Translations under genes and position numbers: made by a program
NCBI GenBank assembly: GCA_937926975.1
Contig: CALBCJ010000009.1
Coordinates: forward strand, 1 to 64,000
DNA from: an uncultured Propionibacteriaceae bacterium
GTDB taxonomy: Bacteria; Actinomycetota; Actinomycetes; Propionibacteriales; Propionibacteriaceae
Length of the DNA stretch: 64,000 bases
Direction of reading: 5' to 3'
Shown: in pieces, positions 36,427 through 45,726 of the stretch
How the letters are laid out: each line of letters begins with the position of its first letter
Numbering within the stretch: position 1 is the first letter of the stretch
Notes under the pieces: generated by a model
The model's database searches: none
The model's input: only the letters and a program-made list of their open reading frames with translations
Told to the model about the DNA's origin: nothing

Positions 36427-36537
36427 AGTCGCGAGTCTATGGTCTGCCCGCCGCTTGGTGGCCCGGTTGCCAGCAACCCGCAGCCTGTGGTCGGACTCGC
36501 GCCCCTGGGACTGACGACTCCGGTCGTACGCGCGCCC

Positions 36538-36750
36538 TCAGAGCCGCCGGATGAAGACCTGTCCCCGCAGCGACTCCTCCAGCGCCACGGCCCGCCAGGC
36601 CCGGACCAGCCGGGCCGTCTCCCAGGACACCCAAGAACTCGCCGCCCGTACCGAGGTCGGCGGTCTGGGCGATCGCGTTCATCACCGACTCCCACTAGGT
36701 GAGCACCAGACTCGTCGCTGGGTCGGCCGGACCGGAGTGTGCTGAGACAG
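36538..36750 (-). pseudogene. Decayed coding remnant upstream of dxs
   Basis: Minus-strand reading gives protein-like text in two frames: WESVMNAIAQTADLGTGGEF, then after one extra base near 36633-36636, VSWETARLVRAWRAVALEES and LRGQVFIRRL to a stop at 36538. Removing one T would join them as GGEFWVSWE. An in-frame TAG precedes WESVM. This looks like a gene broken by a frameshift and a stop. I do not recognise the family. Confidence 0.35.
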
Positions 36751-36766
36751 TGCCCGGCTGAGTCAC

Positions 36767-36973
36767 TCAACGCGGTAGAGCGGGTCCACCACGCCACGAA
36801 AAAGCCGCCATCAAGGGACGTGACACGCCGGGGCCGTACTCCACTACAGCAACCGAAAACACCACTGCCACCTCGGTAGGAAGACGCCACGCCAGCACCG
36901 CCCAGCATATACCAAAACCTGTCCACGAAGCAACCAGCGTCCCAAACCCGAGGCCGCCTAGCCCGATATTCAC
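36767..36973 (-). CDS. Hypothetical small membrane protein (doubtful)
   Basis: A GTG-started 68-codon frame gives a hydrophobic stretch (GLGGLGFGTLVASWTGFGIC, then WAVLAW) and VAVVFSVAVVEYG, possibly two membrane segments. No good ribosome binding site precedes it. It lies in the 36427-37037 gap, which is noticeably less GC-rich than its surroundings. It may be chance or a remnant of an acquired gene. The rest of this 611-base gap shows only the remnant at 36538-36750. Confidence 0.25.
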   Translation of the reverse strand: MNIGLGGLGFGTLVASWTGFGICWAVLAWRLPTEVAVVFSVAVVEYGPGVSRPLMAAFSWRGGPALPR

Positions 36974-37037
36974 TTCGAAGGGTCAACCTCAACCCCCCAC
37001 AGCTCCACGCACGAGCCAATAGCACCCCAGCAGGACA

Positions 37038-37478
37038 TCACTCGGTGATGAGTCGCTGTCCGCGCAGAATGGCTCGGGTGAGTCCGACCAGTGGGATTGC
37101 GGCCAGGTTGTCGGTGGTGAACCACTGGACGGAATCGCTCAGCGGGCCGGCCAGCGCGGCCGCGAAGACCGAGCCGACGATGGCAAGCTCATCCCCGTTG
37201 GGGTAGGTAATCCGGTACTCAGGGCCCCCGTACACGTCCACGAGACTCAGCCCGTCGACCTCGATCCCGACCTCAGCGGCCTTGCGCCGTACGCCGTCCC
37301 ACGGGCTCTCATCGAGGTGCAACGTCCCGCCGATGAGCCCCCAGGCGCCGAATCCGTCGTGCTGGCGCAGCAGGATTCTCCCCTCCCCGTCCCCGGGCAG
37401 GACCGAGACCGCGGGCATGATGAGCACTCTGCTGCCGACAGCGGCGCGCAGCTGGAGTAGATAGGCTGAGCCGCTCAT
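37038..37478 (-). CDS. Nudix-fold protein with degenerate Nudix box
   Basis: This 146-residue protein has a Nudix fold: VSVLPGDGEGRILLRQH, then GAWGLIGGTLHLDESPWDG. The Nudix box GGx5Ex7REUxEExGU is altered, with DGVRRKAAEVGI where the metal-binding RExxEE should be, so only one of three key glutamates remains. Hydrolase activity is doubtful. I chose the ATG at 37478 because the extra residues encoded upstream are not Nudix-like. It may be a regulator or a decaying gene; the nearby gap also looks decayed. Confidence 0.75.
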   Translation of the reverse strand: MSGSAYLLQLRAAVGSRVLIMPAVSVLPGDGEGRILLRQHDGFGAWGLIGGTLHLDESPWDGVRRKAAEVGIEVDGLSLVDVYGGPEYRITYPNGDELAIVGSVFAAALAGPLSDSVQWFTTDNLAAIPLVGLTRAILRGQRLITE

Positions 37479-37712
37479 TTGACGAATGCTACTGCACAGG
37501 CGGGACCGCGAGCCCTCAGGCCCGGTTGACCTGACCTGCCAGTGACCCAGCCCTGGCCAGATGAACTGCCCCGGTGAGTCCGGGGACTTAGCCTCGCTTT
37601 CGTGGTGGTGAAGGTGGCGGGTTGCCCTGAGAAAGTGCTCCTGTGATGGCTGCCCCTTGTACTGGACGTCCTTACTCACCAGCGGCGGGAATCAATCATC
37701 TAGGCTGTCGAG

Positions 37713-38501
37713 ATGCTCTGCCTGCTCTCCCCCGCCAAGTCCCTCGACCTGGACTCACCGCTGACGACAACGCTGCACACCGAGCCTCGGCTACTGACCC
37801 AGACCGCCGCCCTGGCCGAGCGGCTACGGTCACTGTCGGCCGGGCAGCTGCGAGAGCTGATGGGGATCTCGAACGAGCTGGCCGAGCTCAACGCGCGCCG
37901 GTACGCCGACTTCACCCTGCCCCAGCCCGGCACCGCCCGGCCAGCGGTGCTGACCTTCGACGGGGACGTGTACCGGGGGCTGCGGGCCCGGGAGCGATTC
38001 TGTGAGGCCGACCTGGAGCAGGCCCAGCAGACACTGCGGATCCTGTCGGGGCTGTACGGACTGCTGCGGCCGCTGGACCGGATCCAGCCCTACCGGCTGG
38101 AGATGGGGACAAGGCTGACCACCGACCAGGGCCGTGGTCTGTACCCGTTCTGGAGCGAGCCGGTGAGCGAGCTGCTGGCCGCCGACCTGGAGGCCTCCCC
38201 CGGCGAGCCGGTGGTGGTCAACCTGGCCTCGACCGAGTACGCCCGGGTGGTCGACACCGCCCGGCTGCCCGGCCGGGTGGTCTCACCCCGGTTCGAGGAC
38301 CCGGACCGCAGCGGTCGCTACCGGGTGGTCTCGTTCTTGGCCAAGCGGGCCCGCGGCGAGATGGCGGCCTGGCTGGTGCAGCAGCGGGTCGAGTCGACCG
38401 ACCGGCTACGGGACTTCGCCACCGCTGGCTACCGCTACCACCCAGACTCGTCCACGCCCGAGGTCCCAGTCTTCCGGCGCCAGGCAGACCCGGCCGGCTA
38501 G
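37713..38501 (+). CDS. yaaA: YaaA/DUF328 family peroxide-stress protein
   Basis: YaaA lowers free iron and protects DNA under peroxide stress in Escherichia coli. This 262-residue protein has the family start MLCLLSPAKSLD, FDGDVYRGL near residue 82, LSGLYGLLRPLD near residue 113 and YRLEMGTRL near residue 130. ASTEYARVV near residue 172 and the late FLAKRARGEMAAWL are also typical. The start is ATG at 37713. It converges with the membrane protein gene, with stops overlapping by four bases. Confidence 0.93.
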   Translation: MLCLLSPAKSLDLDSPLTTTLHTEPRLLTQTAALAERLRSLSAGQLRELMGISNELAELNARRYADFTLPQPGTARPAVLTFDGDVYRGLRARERFCEADLEQAQQTLRILSGLYGLLRPLDRIQPYRLEMGTRLTTDQGRGLYPFWSEPVSELLAADLEASPGEPVVVNLASTEYARVVDTARLPGRVVSPRFEDPDRSGRYRVVSFLAKRARGEMAAWLVQQRVESTDRLRDFATAGYRYHPDSSTPEVPVFRRQADPAG

Positions 38502-38980
38502 GCCCAGAGCCACGAGTAGACCCACCAGCCGAACTGGGCCACAGTCGCCACCACCGCGGCCGCCACCAGCCAGCGCCGCAGCCGCCCCATCCCGTCGTGC
38601 CCACCGGGGTCGGTCACCAGGGCGGCCACGACCAGCAGCGCGGCGAAGAGCAGGGCCGGCCACAGTGCCACCAGCTCGATCCCGAGCTGCACCGAGACCA
38701 GCGCTCCGGCCACCACCAGCCCCCAGAACCCGCTCCCCAGGCGGAGCGCGTAGCTGGTCCAGCCGAGCGCCGCGACGGTGGCGAGGATCCAGACCAGGAT
38801 TCCCAGCACCAGGCCGCACAGACCGCTCTGGTCGGCCCGGCAGGCCCCGGTGGCGCCGACCAGCGGCCAGAGCACCGCCAGCAGCACTCCACCCACCAGG
38901 CCGGCCGCGACCACCGCGAGCACCGCATAGGCGACCCGGGCACCCCGGTTCGGGGAGTCCGCGATCCGCATCGACACCAT
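38498..38980 (-). CDS. Hypothetical membrane protein
   Basis: This 160-residue protein has four or five hydrophobic helices: about residues 17-38, 54-74, 83-101, 106-122 and 137-155. Two cysteines (ACRADQSGLCGL, near residues 47 and 55) lie in the first loop and could form a disulfide. No family is recognised. The ATG at 38980 or the one three codons later may be the start. It diverges from the HIT gene and converges on yaaA. Confidence 0.7.
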   Translation of the reverse strand: MVSMRIADSPNRGARVAYAVLAVVAAGLVGGVLLAVLWPLVGATGACRADQSGLCGLVLGILVWILATVAALGWTSYALRLGSGFWGLVVAGALVSVQLGIELVALWPALLFAALLVVAALVTDPGGHDGMGRLRRWLVAAAVVATVAQFGWWVYSWLWA

Positions 38981-39030
38981 GGCGTCGAGGATCTCACGTC
39001 CGCCCGCACCGGATCACTACCGTGGGCGAC

Positions 39031-39453
39031 ATGCCTGAACCCGCCGACGACATCGTCTGCCGGCTGCTGGACGGCCGGATCGACGCCCACGTCGTGGCCC
39101 GGACCGAGACCGCAGTGGCCTTCCTCGACCACCGCCCGCTCTTTCGAGGCCACACCCTGGTCTGCCCGGTGCAGCACGTGCTCACCCTGCCGCAGCTGCC
39201 CGCCGACCAGGTGGCCGGCCTCTTCGGCCTGGTCCAGCGGGTTTCCCAGGCGATGGTGGATGCTCTGGGCGCCCAGGGCAGCTTCGTCGGGATCAACAAC
39301 ACCGTCTCGCAGTCGGTCCAGCACCTCCACGTCCATGTCGTGCCTCGCACCAAGGGCGACGGTCTGCGGGGCTTCTTCTGGCCCCGCACGACCTATCGCG
39401 ACGGTGAGATCGAGGCGTACGCCACCCTGCTGCGGGAGGTGCTGGCCAGCTGA
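39031..39453 (+). CDS. HIT family protein
   Basis: This 140-residue HIT protein is a small nucleotide-binding hydrolase of the Hint/PKCI type. The triad is QHLHVHVVPR near residues 95-104, preceded by FLDHRPLFRGHTLVCPVQHV. It differs from the AP4A phosphorylase-like HIT protein at 12384 in lacking the N-terminal CPFC segment. The ATG start at 39031 follows a short intergenic gap. It converges with acnA, three bases between stops. The substrate is unknown. Confidence 0.9.
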   Translation: MPEPADDIVCRLLDGRIDAHVVARTETAVAFLDHRPLFRGHTLVCPVQHVLTLPQLPADQVAGLFGLVQRVSQAMVDALGAQGSFVGINNTVSQSVQHLHVHVVPRTKGDGLRGFFWPRTTYRDGEIEAYATLLREVLAS

Positions 39454-39456
39454 CCG

Positions 39457-42129
<2,673 letters not shown>

Positions 42130-42171
42130 CTGGTCGCTCCTCCAGCGTTGCGGACGGGCCTCCCCGCCCGA

Positions 42172-42191
42172 GTATCTTGACGTCAAGTTAC
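42172..42191. promoter_or_regulatory. Palindromic operator upstream of acnA
   Basis: GTATCTTGACGTCAAGTTAC is a 20-base palindrome with a single mismatched pair; its core CTTGACGTCAAG is perfect. It lies 43 bases upstream of acnA and overlaps a likely minus-strand -10 (GATACT). Aconitase genes in actinobacteria are known targets of TetR-type AcnR and MarR-type TamR regulators; which one binds here is not known. The remaining 42192-42449 stretch shows nothing I recognise. Confidence 0.6.
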
Positions 42192-42449
42192 CACGTCCGG
42201 CTGCCGATTCTGCCGGCTCACGCCAGTCTGCCAACACCAGGCCCTCACCGCGCCCGATCCCGCCAGCTTCGCCCACTCAGACCCAGCAGCGAGCCGGCAG
42301 CACCGTGGGTCGCCCGCGTGCCTGGGGAGCTCGCTCACCCCGAAGCGTCAGGTGGCTGCCCAGATCGACCCGCGCACCTGGTCAGCCAGGATCTGAGCGA
42401 GCAGGCCTGAGGCGCCCTCACCAGAAAGACCCCTGACCCCCGAGCCTCC

Positions 42450-42479
42450 TTGTGCAGTCCGGTCTCACTGAGTTATACT
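42450..42479 (+). promoter_or_regulatory. Promoter of the AbrB-ABC exporter operon
   Basis: TTGTGC (42450-42455), an 18-base spacer and TATACT (42474-42479) form a good housekeeping promoter with transcription starting near 42486. The AT-rich leader TTCTTACTAGTTCAACTT that follows could be bound by the AbrB-type protein itself. Confidence 0.55.
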
Positions 42480-42514
42480 TTTCTTACTAGTTCAACTTGA
42501 AGGAGATGGAAACT

Positions 42515-42748
42515 ATGTCCGAGGGCACCCCTCTGCCTCCGGTCGAGGGCCGCTTTGCTGCCACCTTGACCATCGGCCCAAAAGGCCAGATCGTGATCCC
42601 CAAGGGAGCCCGCGACCTGTTCGGCTTCCGACCCGGCGACCAGGTCCTGCTGCTCGCCGACGTTGCCGGCGGGATCGCGATCCTGCCGGCTAGCGCGCTG
42701 GCCGAGATGATGGCGAATACTCCCCCTGCCTCCCCGGACCCGCGATGA
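42515..42748 (+). CDS. AbrB/MazE/SpoVT-type DNA-binding protein
   Basis: This 77-residue protein has a swapped-hairpin AbrB domain, LTIGPKGQIVIPKGARDLF, followed by GFRPGDQVLLLADVAGGIAIL. Such proteins regulate transcription or act as antitoxins, but no toxin gene follows. The ATG at 42515 has a GAAGGAG site. Its stop overlaps the ABC ATPase start as ATGA, so it probably autoregulates the exporter operon. The pairing of AbrB with an ABC-2 exporter is seen in other bacteria. Confidence 0.88.
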   Translation: MSEGTPLPPVEGRFAATLTIGPKGQIVIPKGARDLFGFRPGDQVLLLADVAGGIAILPASALAEMMANTPPASPDPR

Positions 42749-43659
42749 CTGCGGTCGTCTGCCGGGAGGTCCGCCGCTTCTTTGGCGAGGTTCATGCCCT
42801 GGACGGGATCGACCTGGCCATTGAGAAGCACCAGGTCTTCGGCATCCTCGGTCCCAACGGCTCGGGCAAGACGACGCTGCTGAACCAGCTCCAGGGGCTT
42901 GACCGGCCCACGTCCGGGTCGGTCGAGGTGCTCGGGCTGGACCCGGCCCGCCAGCGCGAGGAGCTCGCTGCCCGGATGGGCAGCCAGCTCCAGGAGTCCA
43001 CGATCATTCCCCGGCTGACCGTGATCGAGGCGCTACGGACCTTTGCGTCGTTCTACGAGAAGACCCGCGACCTGGGCGCCCTGCTGGCCGAGCTGGGCCT
43101 CAGCTCCAAGGCTGGCTCACGGGTCGAGAAGCTCTCCGGCGGGCAGCGGCAGCGGGTGTTCATTGCGCTCGCCCTGCTGCACGACCCGGAGCTGCTGTTC
43201 TTCGACGAGCTCACCTCGGCCGTCGACCCTCAGGCACGGCTGGCGATCTGGGACATTCTGCGCTCGATCCGGGACCAGGGCCGGACCATCATCCTCACGA
43301 CCCACTCCATGGCCGAGGCCCAGGCCCTGTGCGACCGGATCGCGATCATGGACGCGGGCAGGATGATCGCCGAGGGGACCGCGGACGAGCTGATCGCGGC
43401 CCACGCGGGAGGCTCCAGCCTGCGGCTTGAGACTGCTCAGCCGGTCGAGCCCGACTCGCTGCTCGGGATCAAGGGCGTCGACCAGGCCAGCCGCGAGGGC
43501 GCGACGCTGGTCGTCACCGGCCACGGGCAGTTCGCGCCGGCAGTGATGGCCCGACTGGCCACTGACGGAGTCGAGGTCACCCAGATGAGCCTTCAGGAGG
43601 CCACGCTCGAGGATGTCTTCCTCGCGCTCACTGGCCGGCAGATGCGGGAAGGAGACTGA
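42745..43659 (+). CDS. ABC exporter ATP-binding protein
   Basis: This 304-residue ATPase has Walker A GPNGSGKTT near residues 37-45, the signature LSGGQRQRVF near residue 130, Walker B LLFFDELTSAVDP near residue 152 and the H-loop TTHSM near residue 188. The C-terminal region with EATLEDVFLALTGR is typical of CcmA/DrrA-type exporter ATPases. The start overlaps the AbrB-type gene, and one base separates the stop from the permease start codon. Confidence 0.93.
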   Translation: MTAVVCREVRRFFGEVHALDGIDLAIEKHQVFGILGPNGSGKTTLLNQLQGLDRPTSGSVEVLGLDPARQREELAARMGSQLQESTIIPRLTVIEALRTFASFYEKTRDLGALLAELGLSSKAGSRVEKLSGGQRQRVFIALALLHDPELLFFDELTSAVDPQARLAIWDILRSIRDQGRTIILTTHSMAEAQALCDRIAIMDAGRMIAEGTADELIAAHAGGSSLRLETAQPVEPDSLLGIKGVDQASREGATLVVTGHGQFAPAVMARLATDGVEVTQMSLQEATLEDVFLALTGRQMREGD

Positions 43660-43660
43660 G

Positions 43661-44407
43661 GTGCGAGGGTACCGAGAGCTGACGCTGGCGTTCTTCCGCT
43701 CGCAGGTCCGCGAGCCGGTCGCCTTCTTCTTCATCATGGTCTTCTCGCCCGTGGTGATGCTGGTGCTCGGCCTGATCTTCGGCAACGACCCCCAGCCCCA
43801 GTTCGGGATGCATGGCTTCGTGGACCAGATGACCCCCGGGCTCACCGTGATCGCGATCGTGATCACCGGCGTGATGCTGGTTCCCCAGAACCAGCTCCTG
43901 CTGCGCTCCTCGGGAGCCCTGACCCGGCTGCGGATCACCCCGCTCAAGCCTCGCACCTACGTCGCGGCCGACCTCACGGTGCAGTTCTGTCTCGGTCTGG
44001 TCGGAGCGCTCGCGACACCGCTGGTCGGCATTCTCGTCTTCGGGGTGGGCTGGCCGCGCCAGGTCCAGCTGGTCCTGGCTGCCCTGGCGCTGGGGCTGGT
44101 CGCGATGCTCGCCCTCGGCTACACGCTGGCCGCGCTCTACCCGAGCGTCGCCGCCGCCACGGGGATCGGAAACGGCCTGATGATCATCTTGATGATGACC
44201 TCCGGGGCCTTCATCCCCACCGCCGTGCTGCCGGACGGGGTCCGGACCGCAGTGGCCTTCTCCCCGGTCTACCACCTAGCCGAGCTCGTCCGGACGAGCT
44301 GGCAGGGCCAGCCCTGGCCCTGGCTGTCCGTGGTGGTCCTGGTGGGCTGCACCCTGGTCTTCGGTGCCCTGGGCACATGGCGCTTCCGCTGGGACCGGAC
44401 CAGGTAG
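43661..44407 (+). CDS. ABC-2 type exporter permease
   Basis: This 248-residue ABC-2 permease has six hydrophobic helices, with the first at about residues 20-40 (FFFIMVFSPVVMLVLGLIF). The ABC-2 motif region SGALTRLRITPLKPRTYV near residues 84-101 is recognisable. The last helix is near 222-240. The start is GTG 43661, one base after the ATPase stop. Together with the ATPase it forms a small exporter. The cargo is not indicated; drug, lipid or peptide export are all possible. Confidence 0.9.
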   Translation: MRGYRELTLAFFRSQVREPVAFFFIMVFSPVVMLVLGLIFGNDPQPQFGMHGFVDQMTPGLTVIAIVITGVMLVPQNQLLLRSSGALTRLRITPLKPRTYVAADLTVQFCLGLVGALATPLVGILVFGVGWPRQVQLVLAALALGLVAMLALGYTLAALYPSVAAATGIGNGLMIILMMTSGAFIPTAVLPDGVRTAVAFSPVYHLAELVRTSWQGQPWPWLSVVVLVGCTLVFGALGTWRFRWDRTR

Positions 44408-44456
44408 CCACTCGGCAGTGACTGCCCGGCGACGGTTGCTCGCCGCAGAATGCCGA

Positions 44457-44486
44457 AGGCCGGCCGTCCCGAAGGACGGCCGGCCT
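44457..44486 (-). terminator. Terminator of Flp pilin gene copy 1
   Basis: A 13-base perfect stem, AGGCCGGCCGTCC, with a CGAA loop, begins 22 bases after the pilin stop codon. It also lies 49 bases past the convergent ABC permease gene and may serve both. Confidence 0.75.
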
Positions 44487-44508
44487 CGCCTGAGCCGCAG
44501 AGGCTAGC

Positions 44509-44718
44509 TCAGTTGCCGCGGTTCTGCAGAGCCTCCTGGACCTGCACGAACACGCCCCTGACCTCCTTGCCGAACAGACTCACGGCGGCGATGATCACGG
44601 CCGCGATCAGAGCGACCAGCAGGCCGTACTCAACCGCAGTCGCACCCTTCGCAGCCTTCCCCAGCCGCTGCCCCGCGTAGAACATCGCAGTAGTCACGTA
44701 AGCCGAAATAGCGTTCAT
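44509..44718 (-). CDS. Flp/Fap family type IVb pilin, copy 1
   Basis: This 69-residue prepilin is the subunit of a Tad/Flp-type pilus. Prepilin peptidase would cut after G25 in AAKG-ATAVEYGLLVAL, leaving E at +5 and Y at +6, the hallmark of Flp pilins. The hydrophobic core is GLLVALIAAVIIAAV. The tail SLFGKEVRGVFVQVQEALQN differs from the other copies. The ATG at 44718 follows AAAGGGATGAG; a longer frame from 44751 lies in the shared leader. No TadA, TadB, TadV or RcpA gene is in the window. Confidence 0.92.
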   Translation of the reverse strand: MNAISAYVTTAMFYAGQRLGKAAKGATAVEYGLLVALIAAVIIAAVSLFGKEVRGVFVQVQEALQNRGN

Positions 44719-44738
44719 GTGCTCATCCCTTTCCATCG

Positions 44739-44767
44739 GTACCGCCCTCAATCACGACCAGCGGTAC
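44739..44767 (-). promoter_or_regulatory. Leader hairpin of the pilin cassette (copy 1)
   Basis: GTACCGC (44739-44745) and GCGGTAC (44761-44767) pair as a seven-base stem just before the ribosome binding site. The same hairpin precedes copies 2 and 3, so it may control translation or mRNA stability of all three. Confidence 0.5.
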
Positions 44768-44867
44768 TCCCCCGGCTCCTCCCCTCGAAGGGCCTGAAAC
44801 AAGAATTATCCCGGCCTGGCCACCACCGCTACTTCCATGAGATCCCCCTCACCTGGCTCAACGCAAC

Positions 44868-44897
44868 GGGCCGGCCGTCCCGAAGGACGACCGACCC
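44868..44897 (-). terminator. Terminator of Flp pilin gene copy 2
   Basis: GGGCCGGCCGTCC and GGACGACCGACCC flank a CGAA loop. The two apparent C-A mismatches on the plus strand are G-U pairs in minus-strand RNA, so the fold is intact only for the pilin transcript. Confidence 0.75.
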
Positions 44898-44918
44898 GCC
44901 TGAGCCGCAGAGGCTAGC

Positions 44919-45128
44919 TCACTTGCCGCGGTTCTTCAGAGCCTCCTGGACCTGCACGAACACGGCCCTGACCTCCGTGCCGAAGGCGGTCACTGCGGCG
45001 ATGATCACGGCCGCGATCAGAGCGACCAGCAGGCCGTACTCAACCGCAGTCGCACCCTTCGCAGCCTTCCCCAGCCGCTGCCCCGCGTAGAACATCGCAG
45101 TAGTCACGTAAGCCGAAATAGCGTTCAT
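44919..45128 (-). CDS. Flp/Fap family type IVb pilin, copy 2
   Basis: This 69-residue prepilin is identical to copy 1 through the first 40 or so residues, including the AAKG-ATAVEYGLL cleavage region. It differs after the hydrophobic core, with TAFGTEVRAVFVQVQEALKN at the tail. The ATG at 45128 has the same AAAGGGATGAG site. Its upstream DNA beyond the shared leader is unrelated to that of copy 1, so each copy probably has its own promoter region. Confidence 0.92.
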   Translation of the reverse strand: MNAISAYVTTAMFYAGQRLGKAAKGATAVEYGLLVALIAAVIIAAVTAFGTEVRAVFVQVQEALKNRGK

Positions 45129-45324
45129 GTGCTCATCCCTTTCCATCGGTACCGCCCTCAATCACGACCAGCGGTACTCCCCCGGCTCCTCCCCTCGAAG
45201 GGCCTGCAACAACACTGGTTCAAGACCAGGACCAGCGCAACTAGAATGAAGCCTTCCTCATCACGCCCAACCACCAGCCACAACTCGTAACGAGTCACCA
45301 GGTCGTGCTCGTCCCCAAAGCAGC

Positions 45325-45354
45325 AGGCCGGCCGTCCCGAAGGACGACCGGCCC
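45325..45354 (-). terminator. Terminator of Flp pilin gene copy 3
   Basis: AGGCCGGCCGTCC and GGACGACCGGCCC flank a CGAA loop; both non-Watson-Crick positions become G-U pairs in minus-strand RNA. Confidence 0.75.
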
Positions 45355-45375
45355 GCCTGAGCCGCAGAGGCTAGC

Positions 45376-45585
45376 TCAGTTGCCGCGGTTCTCCATGGCC
45401 TTCTGGACCTGCACGAACACGGCCTTGACCTCCGTGCCGAAGGCGGTCACTGCGGCGATGATCACGGCCGCGATCAGAGCGACCAGCAGGCCGTACTCAA
45501 CCGCAGTCGCACCCTTCGCAGCCTTCCCCAGCCGCTGCCCCGCGTAGAACATCGCAGTAGTCACGTAAGCCGAAATAGCGTTCAT
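45376..45585 (-). CDS. Flp/Fap family type IVb pilin, copy 3
   Basis: This 69-residue prepilin shares the signal and core with copies 1 and 2. Its tail is TAFGTEVKAVFVQVQKAMEN, so it is closer to copy 2. The start is ATG 45585. The strong identity of the N-terminal halves suggests recent duplication or gene conversion, while the surface-exposed C-terminal tails vary. It is the first pilin downstream of the methyltransferase gene. Confidence 0.92.
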   Translation of the reverse strand: MNAISAYVTTAMFYAGQRLGKAAKGATAVEYGLLVALIAAVIIAAVTAFGTEVKAVFVQVQKAMENRGN

Positions 45586-45726
45586 GTGCTCATCCCTTTC
45601 CATCGGTACCGCCCTCAATCACGACCAGCGGTACTCCCCCGGCTCCTCCCCTCGAAGGGCCTGAAACAACACTGCCCCGCCCTGGTCCAGACCTCAAGAT
45701 CCGTGAGAGGCATCTCATGTGCACTT

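Larger units (their letters stand above)
44457..44802 (-). repeat. Pilin cassette repeat, copy 1
   Basis: This is the first of three direct repeats of about 345 bases (others at 44868-45212 and 45325-45669). Each holds a terminator hairpin, a pilin gene and an identical leader. Most of the DNA is identical; differences cluster in the pilin C-terminus and the hairpin. Confidence 0.85.
44868..45212 (-). repeat. Pilin cassette repeat, copy 2
   Basis: This is the second of three direct repeats containing terminator, pilin gene and leader. It is almost identical to copy 1 over the signal region and leader. Confidence 0.85.
45325..45669 (-). repeat. Pilin cassette repeat, copy 3
   Basis: This is the third direct repeat with the same terminator-pilin-leader layout as copies 1 and 2. 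It lies just after the methyltransferase gene on the same strand. Confidence 0.85.

Noticed and set aside
42192..42449. Possible short gene between acnA and the AbrB operon
   Set aside because: Only shadow-like frames without ribosome binding sites or domain similarity were found.
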